Source: an uncultured Dysgonomonas sp. (GTDB lineage Bacteria; Bacteroidota; Bacteroidia; Bacteroidales; Dysgonomonadaceae). Taken from it: DNA of 11,495 bases. A program made the translations under genes and the position numbers. This document shows, in pieces, positions 1-9,736 of this stretch; the first letter of the stretch is position 1, and every line of letters begins with the position of its first letter. Where the stretch lies: contig CALYRA010000009.1 of assembly GCA_945292135.1 (NCBI GenBank), forward strand, positions 1 to 11,495, in the 5' to 3' direction. The notes beneath the pieces are model-generated. The model was not told the DNA's origin, ran no database searches, and saw only the letters and a program-made list of their open reading frames with translations.

Positions 1-3000
1 AAGCTCATTGGGCGAAAGACCTGTTATTCCTTTGACTTTTTTGTAGAAAATAGTTCGTCTTTGCTTCGCTAATTCTGCAAATTTATCAACGGAAAATTGA
101 TAATCCGCCAAATGTGCTTCCAATATTTTATCTATCAAATCAAAGAATTCCTTATCCTTGTCTGTTGGCATGATCAAATTACCATCCAATACATACTCAT
201 TCGAAAAACGTTTTTTAAGCAGTTCTCGCTGTTCGATTAATTTGAATACTCTCGTCACTAAATATTTAAGACTAAAGGGCTTCATGATATAGGCGTCGGC
301 ACCGCTTTGTATTCCTTCCAACTGATGTTCGATAGACGAATGAGCTGTCAATAAAACAATTGGAATATGGCAGGTTTGAAAATCCTCTTTCAGCCGCCTT
401 GTCAGTTCAAAACCATCCATTTCGGGCATCATCACATCACAAATGATAAGGTCGGGATTATTGTCTATTGCCTTTTGCATTCCGCTTTTTCCATCTTCGG
501 CCGTATCCACCATAAAATATTTACTGAATTCGTCAATTAAGAAATTACGTATGTCATCATTATCGTCAATAACAAGCATTTTGTAATTAGACAATGTTGA
601 ATCGTCAATTTCGGGTAATTTAATATTTTCAACGAAGTTGGAAGGATAAATTTCTTTTTGACTTGTTTCTGTTGTAATGATATCGGGACAAGAGGGAGTC
701 ACAAAATTCTCTCCTTCATAAATTGACTTATCCGTTGATAACTCTAAACTAAATACTGAACCCTGATTTTGATTGTCTTCATACCATATTTTGCCTTTAT
801 GCACATCTACAAATTCTTTAACTAGCGACAGTCCTACGCCCGTGCCGGTAGATGAAAAGTTGATTTGCATAAAACGACTGAATAACAAATGTTGCTTATC
901 TTTTGGTATGCCGATACCATTATCTTTTACCTTTATCACACATGTTTGTCGTTTTGTATCAAAACTTATTGACAATTCTATTTTCCCATTTTTGGGAGTA
1001 AATCTGAAAGCGTTTGACAACAAATTATATAGAATTTTATCGACTTTGCGTCGGTCAATATACATTTTATTGGCGTCTGTATTATTGGTGAATATATATT
1101 CAATTTTCTTTTGCTCAGCTATTTCCTGAAAACTGTTATAAATTTCCCTTGAAAATTCAATTATATCGGTTTCTTCTAAATTCAGTGTCAGAACATTATT
1201 TTGCAATTTCCTGAATTCGAGTAACTGGTCGATCAGACGTGTCAAGATTAAAGAATTGCGACTTAAAACGCTGATTTGTTTTTTTACTCTCTCTGATGTG
1301 TCAGTCAAAGAAATAAGATTTTCAACAGCTCCTCTTATTAAAGTCAATGGCGTCCTGAATTCGTGCGATATATTGGTGAAGAAGCGAAGTTTATAATTAG
1401 TCAATTCTTTTTCGACTTTGATGTTATTACTGAGGGCATTAAATTTGTAGACGATTCGTAAAACAAGGTAAAGAGTTACTAAAATAAGAATACCATACAA
1501 GACGTAAGCATACCATGCTCTCCAAAATGGTGGCGTAACAACAATCTTTAACTGTGTAACATCTTCATTCCAAACTCCGTCGCTATTTGTTCCCCGTACT
1601 TTGAAAATATATTTTCCGGAAGGGATATTCTTGTAAGTCGCCATATTCAATTGACTGACCGAACTCCATTGTTTATCATAATTTTCAAGCATGTAAACGT
1701 ATTTATTTTTTGTCGGGTCTTTCATGTCTAATGAAGCAAATTCAATGGTAAATGTGTTTTGTTTATAGTTCAGTTCTATTTTATCCGAATAACTGATTGA
1801 CTGTTTAAGCGGAGATTCTTTTTCTCCTGCCCGTACTATCTGGTTATAGATGGAAAAGTTGGTGAATGTTACCGGCGGCGTATTGGGATTAGGAAGGAAA
1901 TTTTGCGGATTTAATACCAATAATCCATCCAAGCTGCCCCATAGCATATTACCATCATGGCAATATAAATTCGCATTCTCGTTGAAATGATTGCCGTATG
2001 TTTTCTCCGAGAAATTATACACGATAAATGAATTGTTCTTCTTGTTGAATTTTGTTATCCCGCTTTCCGTACTAATCCATAAATTATTATCCTTATCTTC
2101 CATAATACCCGAAACGAAATCTCCGGCAAGTCCATCGTTACGGGTATAAGATACGAAACATCCTTTTTCTCCTTTTTGAGGTGGTATAAATTTATTGATT
2201 CCTCCTCCTGCCGTACCTATCCAAATGACACCCTCTTCATCCTCGAATATAGTCTTTATATCATTACAATTAAGGCTTTTACTATCATTAAGATTCATCC
2301 GGTAAGATGTATACGCTTTGGGGTCGGTTATTAATTTATCCGGATCAAAACATATTATTCCATCGCTACTGGCTACCCATATACTACCTTGCGAATCCTG
2401 ATAAAGATAACGGATATAGCTTCTGTTTCCCTCATTATTAAAAAATTGCTTGAATTCAATATTATCGGATGTTTTATCTACTAAATTGATTCCACCTCCG
2501 AATGTACCTATCCATATTCGATTTTTCGTATCTTTCAATATACTGAATATCGTATTATGACTTAATGTCGTATTTTCCGGAGTATAATGAGCTTCTTCTT
2601 TAAGCGTATTCTCATTGATGATATACAATCCTTTGCCTTTTGTACCTACCCATATGCGTTTATTTGCGTCTTCCGCCAATACATACGAATTTATGTCTTT
2701 ATATATACACTTTTCTGATAAAAGCTTGTTATCGAATAAATACAAGCTCCCGTTTTTAGTTCCTACCCAAATATTATCAAAAGCATCGCTATATATTGTT
2801 CGGACATTGTTATTTTTACCTATTGAAGCTTCTTTCTCAGGGCGTACAATCCTTATGTCGTAATTTGACTTTATGACTTTAATTATTCCGGCGTATTCGC
2901 TACCAATCCAGATCGTGCCATACCTGTCTTCCGTAATAGCCAGCAGATAATCCGATGCGAGACTATTGCGATTGGCATTATATTTATAATTGGAAAGTAC

Positions 3001-4128
3001 ATCGGTTTTAGTATTATAGCAGAATAAACCATTACCATAAGTAGTTATCCAAATCAAATCCTGCGAATCTATAAAAACAATATAACGTTCAAGGTCTATT
3101 ATACTTACGACATCAGGAGGTATCAATTCCAGTTTTTTCACTTTCCGTGTATCTTGGTTAAAATACCACATGATACCCGAATGATTGTAAATCCAAACAC
3201 CGCCATTCTTATCTTGAATAAATTGTATATTATTTATCTTTAATTTAGGATCATTTGCCCATTCGGGTTTTTCAAAGATTTTACTATTGATATTAAATAT
3301 TTTTATGTCAGAATTGTCCGAAACTATCAACAATTCGTTATCGGTAAGTTTTACAATATTGGAAATGTGATTTTGCGTATTTATTTCATTAAAAGTTTTT
3401 CGTTTCAAGTCAAATTCAATTATTATTGAATTGTCAGTAACAAAGAATAATTTATTCCCGACTTCAACAGCCTTTGTGAACACATACTTATTTTCAAATA
3501 AATATTCAACCTGCCCATCTTGTATTTTGTAAAGACCTTTACTACCTCCTACCCAGATTGTAGACTTTGAATCTTCAAACAAGAATTTGCCGGTATTTCT
3601 ATTATCCGTTGTTTCTTCTATCAAGAAAGGGGTTACAATAAATTTTCCATCTTGCTTTTTTATTTGAAGACATCCCGCCTTACTTCCCCATAGCCAAATA
3701 TCCCCATTTGAAGTTTCACAGTAATTGATATATTCTACATTATCCCTCGCTATATTTCCGGAAATATAGTCTATAAATGAATCTGAAACAGGGTCATAAC
3801 AACTAAATTCATTTTTGTAAGTCTTTATCCATAAATAACCGTCTCTATCTTGAAATACGTCTTTTACTCGATGATCGATCAACGTATTGGCGCTTCCCAA
3901 TTGAGGTTTGTACGGAATAATGTGGTAGCCATCATACCTATTCAGTCCGTCCAGCGTACCGGCCCAGATAAAACCTTTCTTATCTTCGAGAATAGTCCGA
4001 ACCGTATTTTGAGATAGTCCTTCATTTGTGCTTATCTGAGTAAAATATAAGTTATACTCATTAGCCGAAAATAAATTTACAGGTATTAAAAGAAAAAAAA
4101 TACCAACAAAAAATGATAGTAGCTTCAT
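1..4128 (-). CDS. Hybrid two-component system sensor/regulator (HTCS), partial at C-terminus
   Basis: One-protein two-component system that senses a glycan breakdown product in the periplasm and activates PUL transcription. The frame is open from ATG (4128-4126) to the left edge, 1376 residues, with the end of the DNA-binding domain missing. Order of parts: signal peptide or N-terminal anchor (residues 1-22, hydrophobic, ending FSA); about 750 residues of Reg_prop beta-propeller blades with recurrent IWVGT/IWIGT motifs (FIWAGT near the start, RIWVGT, NIWVGT, RIWIGT, VIWIGT), expected to form two propellers; Y_Y_Y domain about 800-868 (YDKQW, then TPPFWRAW); one membrane helix about 869-894; HisKA with ISHEFRTPLTLI and phospho-acceptor His922; HATPase with N box (YNLLSNAFRFTP), DNGIGIP and GTGVGLSL; receiver with DD1188-1189, phospho-acceptor Asp1231 (CDVMMPEMDG), Thr1261 and Lys1283; and the first helix-turn-helix of an AraC domain ending GLSPNEL. 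All catalytic residues are present. Divergent orientation from susC suggests it controls that operon; the inducer (xylo-oligosaccharide) is only inferred from GH115. Confidence 0.95.
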   Translation of the reverse strand, partial: MKLLSFFVGIFFLLIPVNLFSANEYNLYFTQISTNEGLSQNTVRTILEDKKGFIWAGTLDGLNRYDGYHIIPYKPQLGSANTLIDHRVKDVFQDRDGYLWIKTYKNEFSCYDPVSDSFIDYISGNIARDNVEYINYCETSNGDIWLWGSKAGCLQIKKQDGKFIVTPFLIEETTDNRNTGKFLFEDSKSTIWVGGSKGLYKIQDGQVEYLFENKYVFTKAVEVGNKLFFVTDNSIIIEFDLKRKTFNEINTQNHISNIVKLTDNELLIVSDNSDIKIFNINSKIFEKPEWANDPKLKINNIQFIQDKNGGVWIYNHSGIMWYFNQDTRKVKKLELIPPDVVSIIDLERYIVFIDSQDLIWITTYGNGLFCYNTKTDVLSNYKYNANRNSLASDYLLAITEDRYGTIWIGSEYAGIIKVIKSNYDIRIVRPEKEASIGKNNNVRTIYSDAFDNIWVGTKNGSLYLFDNKLLSEKCIYKDINSYVLAEDANKRIWVGTKGKGLYIINENTLKEEAHYTPENTTLSHNTIFSILKDTKNRIWIGTFGGGINLVDKTSDNIEFKQFFNNEGNRSYIRYLYQDSQGSIWVASSDGIICFDPDKLITDPKAYTSYRMNLNDSKSLNCNDIKTIFEDEEGVIWIGTAGGGINKFIPPQKGEKGCFVSYTRNDGLAGDFVSGIMEDKDNNLWISTESGITKFNKKNNSFIVYNFSEKTYGNHFNENANLYCHDGNMLWGSLDGLLVLNPQNFLPNPNTPPVTFTNFSIYNQIVRAGEKESPLKQSISYSDKIELNYKQNTFTIEFASLDMKDPTKNKYVYMLENYDKQWSSVSQLNMATYKNIPSGKYIFKVRGTNSDGVWNEDVTQLKIVVTPPFWRAWYAYVLYGILILVTLYLVLRIVYKFNALSNNIKVEKELTNYKLRFFTNISHEFRTPLTLIRGAVENLISLTDTSERVKKQISVLSRNSLILTRLIDQLLEFRKLQNNVLTLNLEETDIIEFSREIYNSFQEIAEQKKIEYIFTNNTDANKMYIDRRKVDKILYNLLSNAFRFTPKNGKIELSISFDTKRQTCVIKVKDNGIGIPKDKQHLLFSRFMQINFSSTGTGVGLSLVKEFVDVHKGKIWYEDNQNQGSVFSLELSTDKSIYEGENFVTPSCPDIITTETSQKEIYPSNFVENIKLPEIDDSTLSNYKMLVIDDNDDIRNFLIDEFSKYFMVDTAEDGKSGMQKAIDNNPDLIICDVMMPEMDGFELTRRLKEDFQTCHIPIVLLTAHSSIEHQLEGIQSGADAYIMKPFSLKYLVTRVFKLIEQRELLKKRFSNEYVLDGNLIMPTDKDKEFFDLIDKILEAHLADYQFSVDKFAELAKQRRTIFYKKVKGITGLSPNEL

Positions 4129-4151
4129 AGGTTAACATTCAAGGGTATATT

Positions 4152-4159
4152 CAAAAGTA
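4152..4159 (-). promoter_or_regulatory. Candidate -7 box of the HTCS gene
   Basis: The minus strand reads TACTTTTG, an exact fit to the Bacteroides -7 consensus TAnnTTTG. Transcription would start about 15-20 bases before the regulator ATG at 4128, giving a short leader. A clear TTTG -33 element at 19-21 bases is not visible; the nearest similar string is TTTC on the minus strand (4179-4176), which is too close. In such AT-rich DNA the match may be chance. Confidence 0.35.
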
Positions 4160-4375
4160 TAAACTAATTCCATCTGAAAATCCATAAGCAACAAATATTC
4201 TATGTTATTGCACGATTTTACAGGGGTATTTTTTACTCAGAAAAAGATTCTATTATTTTGGTTTGGATTCATTACTTGACATTGTATCTGGATTAATTAT
4301 TAGCTGCATATACAAAATATTTTATCTATTAATAATTAAACTCAAAATAAGAAATTACATTATTATGAACAAAAA

Positions 4376-4383
4376 TACATTTG
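4376..4383 (+). promoter_or_regulatory. Candidate -7 box of the susC operon
   Basis: TACATTTG fits TAnnTTTG exactly. It would start transcription about 100 bases ahead of the susC ATG, and the TGTGTTAA repeat would then lie at or just after the start site. No TTTG -33 box is visible upstream. An alternative is the poorer match TATCCTTT at 4427-4434 (6 of 8), which would put the repeat upstream of or overlapping the -33 region, where an AraC-type activator usually binds. I cannot choose between the two from sequence. Confidence 0.25.
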
Positions 4384-4399
4384 TGTTAAAATGTGTTAA
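4382..4399 (+). repeat. Short direct repeat TGTGTTAA x2, one helical turn apart
   Basis: TGTGTTAA occurs at 4382-4389 and again at 4392-4399, separated by AA, so the repeat period is exactly 10 bp. It lies about 95 bp before the susC start and is the clearest ordered element of the intergenic region. AraC-family domains contain two helix-turn-helices that contact successive major grooves, and tandem half-sites at about 10-bp steps are usual for them. It is therefore a candidate operator for the adjacent HTCS, by inference only. Confidence 0.35.
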
Positions 4400-4493
4400 C
4401 CTTATTTTTATTCCATAAAATCAAAATATCCTTTTCAAAGTGTAGAATTCTGAATAAAGAAAACCTGATTAATAACCTTATAAATTGAAATTC

Positions 4494-7400
4494 ATGAGGA
4501 ATACTAAAATCAAAAGGCTTTTTAAAGCTAGAGGCATGCTGACGTTGATATTTATACTTATGTCAATGTTTGCTAGTGCTCAAACAAAAGATATAACAGG
4601 AACTGTCATTGACGCGAATGGCGAAACTGTTATCGGAGCATCTGTAACTATCAAAGGAACTACTGCCGGCACCATAACTGACCTGGACGGTAAATTTTCG
4701 ATTAAGGCTGCACCCGAAAACGTTATAGTTATTAAATTCATCGGTTTTCTGGAACAATCTTTAAAAGTAGGCAACAACACTCATTTCAACGTAACATTAG
4801 AGGAAGATAATAAAATGCTTGAAGAAGTTGTCGTTGTGGGATATGGTACGCAAAAGAAAAGCGATGTTACCGGAGCAATGGCACGCGTAGGCGAAAAAGA
4901 ATTGAAAGCCATGCCGGTAAAGGATGCTTTGCAAGGTATGCAAGGTAAGGTCGCAGGCGTAGATATTACATCTAACCAACGCCCGGGGCAAACCGGGGGT
5001 ATTAAAATTCGTGGCGTCAGATCTTTAACAGCAAATCAAAATCCATTAATAGTCCTTGATGGTATGGTATTACAAACAGGAACTATCGATGCCGTAAACA
5101 CTAATGATATTGAAGCGATCGACATCCTGAAAGACGCTTCCGCTACGGCTGTTTACGGCTCGCGTGGAGCAAATGGCGTAATATTAATCACAACAAAACG
5201 TGGAAAAAGCGGAAGTGTTTCGGTCAACTATTCCGGATCGGTTACTATAGAAAAACTACATGATGTCACAGAATATATGGATGCCGGAGAATGGATTGAA
5301 TATGCGCGATTAGCAAAAATCAACATAGGAACCTATGGTGGCGGAAAAGTGACAACGCCTTCTTACGCTGCCGATAAAGCAACATGGGGTTCTGTCGCCG
5401 CATCTTGGGCAAATATAGCTAAAGGTTGGACAGAGAACAACACGGTTTGGGATCCCAGTAAAGCAGGAAATTATAATTGGGCAAGCCATGGTAAACAGAC
5501 CGGAGTATCGACAGAACATACATTAAGCATTTCGGGTGGAAATGATAAGGCACACGGTTATGGTTCTTTCGGATATTTAAGTCAGGAAGGAACGCAACCG
5601 GGTCAAAAATACGAAAGATATACAACAAAAGTAAGCTTCGACGCGACCGCGACCAAATGGTTCAAAATGGGAACATCTGTCAACGCAACTTGGGCGGATC
5701 AGGATTACGGATATAGTTTCGCTAAAAGTGTAACAGGAGCAGGAGATTATTACAATGCTCTCAGAGAAATGTTACCTTGGACTGTTCCTTATGATGAAAA
5801 TGGCAAATATATACGAAATCCGGCAGCCGGAGATGTAAATATAATTAATCCAATCAATGAATTAGATTATACGGTCAACAATCGTCAGACATTTATAGCA
5901 AGCGGAAGTTTTTATGGTCAATTAGATTTTGGCGGGATGTATGAATTATTGAAAGGTTTGAAATATCGTATCCAGTTCGGTCCCGAATTTAAATATTATC
6001 GTACCGGTATATTCTACGACGCAAATGGTATTAATGGGGACAAAAATAATACGGCGCAATATGGAACGCAACAAACCCGCTCATGGGTTTTAGATAACCT
6101 TATATACTATGACCGTACATTTGTTGAAGATCACAAAATAGGAGTCACCCTGATGCAATCGGCATCAGCTTATCATTCCGAAAGTGGCGATATGAAATCC
6201 AATAAGCTGGTTACATCTAATGAATTATGGTACAATATTGGTTCGGGCGGACAGCTATCCGCTTTCGATACAGGGCTAAGTGAAAAATCAATGGCGTCTT
6301 ACATGGTACGGGGAAACTACAGTTTCAAAGATAAATACCTACTTACGGCTTCTATTCGCTGGGATGGCGCTTCGCAATTATCAAAAGGAAATAAATGGGC
6401 GTCTTTTCCTTCAATGGCTTTAGGATGGCGTATTGAACAAGAAAAATTTATGGAAAAATTTGACTTTATCAGCGCATTAAAACTTCGTCTTGGAATCGGA
6501 GTTGTCGGAAATGCAGCGATAAAACCTTATGCTACAAAAGGCGGATTGATGCAACCATACTATAATTGGGGAACAACTAATTCTACGCCCGGTTACGTAT
6601 CTTCCGATCCTTCAGCAAAAGACCCTGCATTAATGGCAAATCCAAAACTAAAGTGGGAAAGAACAACACAGTATAATGCCGGAATAGATTACGGATTTTT
6701 GAAAGGCCGGATTAGCGGGGCTATTGATGTCTACAAAACAAAAACTGATGATTTATTATTACGAATGTCTATCCCATCGCTGACCGGTTATAAAGCAACA
6801 ATGGCAAACGTAGGTAATACGGAAGGATGGGGTATTGATTTTCAAATAAACACGCTGAATCTTAATACAAAGGACTTTACATGGTCTACAACTTTTACAT
6901 GGTCTAAAGATAGAAGTAAAATCACGGCATTAGCGAATGGACGAAAAGAAGATAAATCCAATAGATGGTTTGTAGGTAAAGAAATAGGCGTTTATTATGA
7001 TTATGTTTATGATGTAATATGGAAAACATCTTAAGCTGCTGATGCTGCCAAATACGGTCGTAAACCCGGTCAAATAAAAGTGAAAGATCTAAATCACGAT
7101 GATAAAATAGACGCCAATAATGACAAAAAGATTGTAGGGTCGGTTCGTCCGAAATGGACAGGAGGTATTTCAAACACGTTTACCTATAAAAATTGGGAAA
7201 TATCTTGCTTTATTATAGCTCGTTGGTGATTTACAGTTCCAAAAGGCGCAGAAAACTTGAATGGACGTTTTCAGATGCGCAAAATTGATTATTGGGTAGC
7301 GGGAACAAATGAAAACGCGAAATACTATTCTCCGGGATCAAAGAGTGAAGCCGCAGATACTTATAATTCTTCGATGAACTATCAGGACGGGTCATTCATT

Positions 7401-7625
7401 AAAATGAGAAATATAAATCTTGGATACAATTTTACTAAGAAACAATTAAACGGACTGGGAATAAATAATTTAAAAGTCTATACGCAACTTATGAATCCAT
7501 TTACAATTTATTCAAAATGCGATTGGCTTGATACCGACCTTCTAAACTATAATAATAATACAACTACAATTGGTTCACCGACAACAATAAAAGGAGTTGT
7601 ATTTGGTATCAATGTTGGTTTCTAA
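4494..7625 (+). pseudogene. SusC-type TonB-dependent outer-membrane glycan transporter, interrupted by two in-frame stops
   Basis: SusC-family porin that would import oligosaccharides using TonB energy with the SusD lipoprotein as lid. Numbering is from ATG 4494; a TTG nine bases upstream (4485) is also in frame but less likely. Signal peptide 1-29 (FASA, cut before Gln30); carboxypeptidase-D-like domain about 33-105; TonB-box region 110-119 (EVVVVGYG); plug about 120-240 with IKIRGVRSL, NPLIVLDGM and DILKDASATAVYG; then the beta-barrel. There is no STN domain, so no sigma-factor signalling arm. TAA at codon 847 (7032-7034) and TGA at codon 912 (7227-7229) interrupt the frame, yet coding resumes in the same frame after each (KYGRKPGQIKV; VDYWVAG-like IDYWVAGTNENAKYY) to the terminal GINVGF. 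Full length would be 1043 codons, normal for the family. The truncated 846-residue product lacks the last strands and terminal Phe; a restart at ATG 7275 gives only 116 residues without a signal. Recent pseudogene or base-call error; recoding is unlikely since TAA and TGA are both involved. Confidence 0.88.
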
Positions 7626-7645
7626 TAACATAAAAGAGAAAAGAA

Positions 7646-9715
7646 ATGAAAATATTAAAAATAATACTTACGTCAACTATTGTACTTACAATAGCTTTGC
7701 TTAGTATAACTTCTTGCAGTGATGGTTTTTTGGATGAAAATCAAAAAACTATCCCAACTACCGACCACTTCAAAACAGAAAAAGGTTTGGACGACTTGGT
7801 AGTAGGATCGTATGCTAATTTCAAATTCAAGTTTAACTATGTTTGGAGTATCCAAATGTTTAATTTGGGTGTTGACGAATTTACGGATGGTAATAATTCC
7901 ATTCCAAGTTTTAATTGTTATAGTCTCGATTTGAGTTCTTCCGAAGGGTCATCCATTAGTAAATTGTGGGATCAAATGTATAGCGGTATAGAATCGGCAA
8001 ATATTATAATCAATAATATGCCGCTTTATTACAATCAAAATAGTCCTACATATAAGACTCGTTTGGGAGAAGGTTATTTTATGCGCGGATATTTTTATTT
8101 GCAATTATTGGTTCAATATGGTGGCGTTCCTTTAAAATTACATCCTTCAACTGAAGTAGAAACAAGCTTTACCAGAAACACGGAAGAAGAATGTTTCAAA
8201 CAAATACTAACTGATTTGAAAGAAGCATATAATCTGTTACCTACAACACCTGAAGCAACAGGACGTTTAACAAAATGGGCAGCGGCTCATTATTTGTCCA
8301 AAGCCTACTTAACTCGCGCCAGTGAATTGTATTCCTCATGGAACGAACCTTATGTCTCTTCAGATCTTGACGATGTCATCAAATATGGTGAAGAAGTTAT
8401 AAATGCTCATCCGCTATGTAACGATTTTGTAGAATTATGGGATTATAAAAAAGCGAATGGAGCAAATGAAAAAGTATCAGAAGTCGTTCTCGCAGCACAA
8501 TTTTCTGATGATCAAACGACATGGGGACGCTATGGAAATCAAATGCACTTATATTATCCATCTGTATATCAAGATTTAAAAGGAACAAGCCGTGATATTT
8601 CGGGCGGTAGGGAATTTTCCTATGCGCGAGCGACAAATTATACCATTGACGTATTTGACCGTGTCAATGATTCTCGCTTTTGGAAATCTTTCATTACTAC
8701 ATATGGTTGCAACAATACAAAAACCGCTCCTGTATGGGATTCAATAAATGCTCCTTTAGGTCCTCCGGGAACGATTAAAGATACAAAACGTTTTGTCGGA
8801 GGCGAATTGGCCATAAAATATATAGTAAATGATGCCGGAGATACTCGTTACGAATCAGTCAAAGATGATGAAACAGGCGTACTTAAAAACGGAGTAATGG
8901 AAAATACGCACACATTTGTTCGTTACTTCAAAGATGAACCTCAAGAATGGATTGGCAAACATGGTAATAACGGATATTTCGGTACGCAAAAAAGATCTGT
9001 CGCATTATCTAAATATCGTGATGGTTATCGAGTGAGTATTGCTTCACAATTCGGAACGCGGGACGCTATTATGGCGCGATCAGCCGAAGACGTATTAATG
9101 ATAGCTGAAGCTTATATACGCAAAGGCGAATCGCATTACGGCGATGCGATCGCATGGATTAACAGGTTGCGCGAACGTGGTGCTTACAAAGCAGGTGAAG
9201 ACCGAACAAAACATGTTGATGGTGGGCAAGCTTACAAAAACAACTCATATTGTGTCGGAAAAGGTGGCGGTCATTCATCGGAAGGAGCTATTTATTGGGA
9301 AACTAATACATATTATGAATCAAATAATATCATTGCTCCAACCACGTCAGCGACAACAGGTCAAATGATAATAAATTCGGTAAGCGATATTTATAATTCA
9401 AAAGTTGATATGCCAATATATCAAAAATTAAATTGCAGTTCGAACGCCGAAAAAATGATGTGCTTCCTTCTGAACGAACGTACGCGCGAGCTTTGTGGAG
9501 AAACTTACAGATGGGAAGATTTGGCTCGTACAAAAACCTTAGAAACACGTTGGAAAGCTTTCAATGACGGATTTGTAAGAGGTAGCGCTCAGTTCAAGTC
9601 ATCAACGCATTACTATCGTCCTATACCTCAATCATACCTTGACGGCATCACAAAAGATAACGGTTCGTCCTTGTCAGCTGAAGAAAAACAAAAAATGCAA
9701 AATCCCGGGTATTAA
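7646..9715 (+). CDS. SusD/RagB-family surface glycan-binding lipoprotein
   Basis: Outer-membrane lipoprotein that binds glycan at the cell surface and caps the partner SusC. Intact, 689 residues, at the long end of the family. The signal peptide ends in the lipobox ITSC, with lipidated Cys24 followed by SDGFLDE; an acidic residue two after Cys fits the surface-export signal used in Bacteroidota. Family landmarks are in order: TEKGLDDLVVGSY near 44-56; LWDQMYSGIESANIIINNM around 110-130; the TPR-like helix GYFMRGYFYLQLLVQYGG near 143-160; LTKWAAAHYLSKAYL; the C-terminal SusD part with SAEDVLMIAEAYIRKGE near 479; FLLNERTRELCGETYRW near 607; and YRPIPQSYLDGI near 657-668. It starts 20 bases after the SusC stop, behind an A-rich leader, so it is co-transcribed with susC. 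The glycan specificity cannot be read from sequence; the neighbouring GH115 points to glucuronoxylan. It remains intact although its transporter partner is broken. Confidence 0.95.
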   Translation: MKILKIILTSTIVLTIALLSITSCSDGFLDENQKTIPTTDHFKTEKGLDDLVVGSYANFKFKFNYVWSIQMFNLGVDEFTDGNNSIPSFNCYSLDLSSSEGSSISKLWDQMYSGIESANIIINNMPLYYNQNSPTYKTRLGEGYFMRGYFYLQLLVQYGGVPLKLHPSTEVETSFTRNTEEECFKQILTDLKEAYNLLPTTPEATGRLTKWAAAHYLSKAYLTRASELYSSWNEPYVSSDLDDVIKYGEEVINAHPLCNDFVELWDYKKANGANEKVSEVVLAAQFSDDQTTWGRYGNQMHLYYPSVYQDLKGTSRDISGGREFSYARATNYTIDVFDRVNDSRFWKSFITTYGCNNTKTAPVWDSINAPLGPPGTIKDTKRFVGGELAIKYIVNDAGDTRYESVKDDETGVLKNGVMENTHTFVRYFKDEPQEWIGKHGNNGYFGTQKRSVALSKYRDGYRVSIASQFGTRDAIMARSAEDVLMIAEAYIRKGESHYGDAIAWINRLRERGAYKAGEDRTKHVDGGQAYKNNSYCVGKGGGHSSEGAIYWETNTYYESNNIIAPTTSATTGQMIINSVSDIYNSKVDMPIYQKLNCSSNAEKMMCFLLNERTRELCGETYRWEDLARTKTLETRWKAFNDGFVRGSAQFKSSTHYYRPIPQSYLDGITKDNGSSLSAEEKQKMQNPGY

Positions 9716-9736
9716 TTTAAACCCTAAAATATATTT

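Larger units (their letters stand above)
4129..4493. promoter_or_regulatory. Divergent intergenic control region between HTCS and susC
   Basis: This 365-bp gap separates two divergently transcribed genes and is very AT-rich, with no supportable gene. It must carry the promoter of the regulator on the minus strand and that of the susCD operon on the plus strand. It contains a TGTGTTAA direct repeat at 4382-4399 and TAnnTTTG-like boxes on both strands, listed separately. Neither candidate promoter has a convincing -33 TTTG at the usual distance, which fits activator-dependent transcription but does not prove it. I saw no RNA gene or riboswitch-like structure here. Confidence 0.7.

Noticed and set aside
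773-1129. Plus-strand open frame of 118 codons
   Set aside because: It lies opposite the HATPase-encoding part of the HTCS, which has all its kinase motifs; the plus-strand translation resembles no family.
2615-2863. Plus-strand open frame of 82 codons
   Set aside because: It is antisense to the beta-propeller repeats of the HTCS and has no recognisable protein features.
4129-4493. Phase-variable invertible promoter
   Set aside because: I saw no pair of inverted repeats of useful length flanking the promoter region, and no recombinase gene nearby.
7032-7229. Stop-codon reassignment or selenocysteine at the TGA
   Set aside because: A TAA is also involved, the other genes have no internal TGA or TAA, no stem-loop typical of a recoding element is evident after the TGA, and the position is normally Gly rather than Cys.
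7257-7625. A separate 122-residue gene
   Set aside because: It begins at a TTG inside the SusC frame and encodes the SusC C-terminal barrel strands; it has no signal peptide or start region of its own and is the tail of the interrupted gene.
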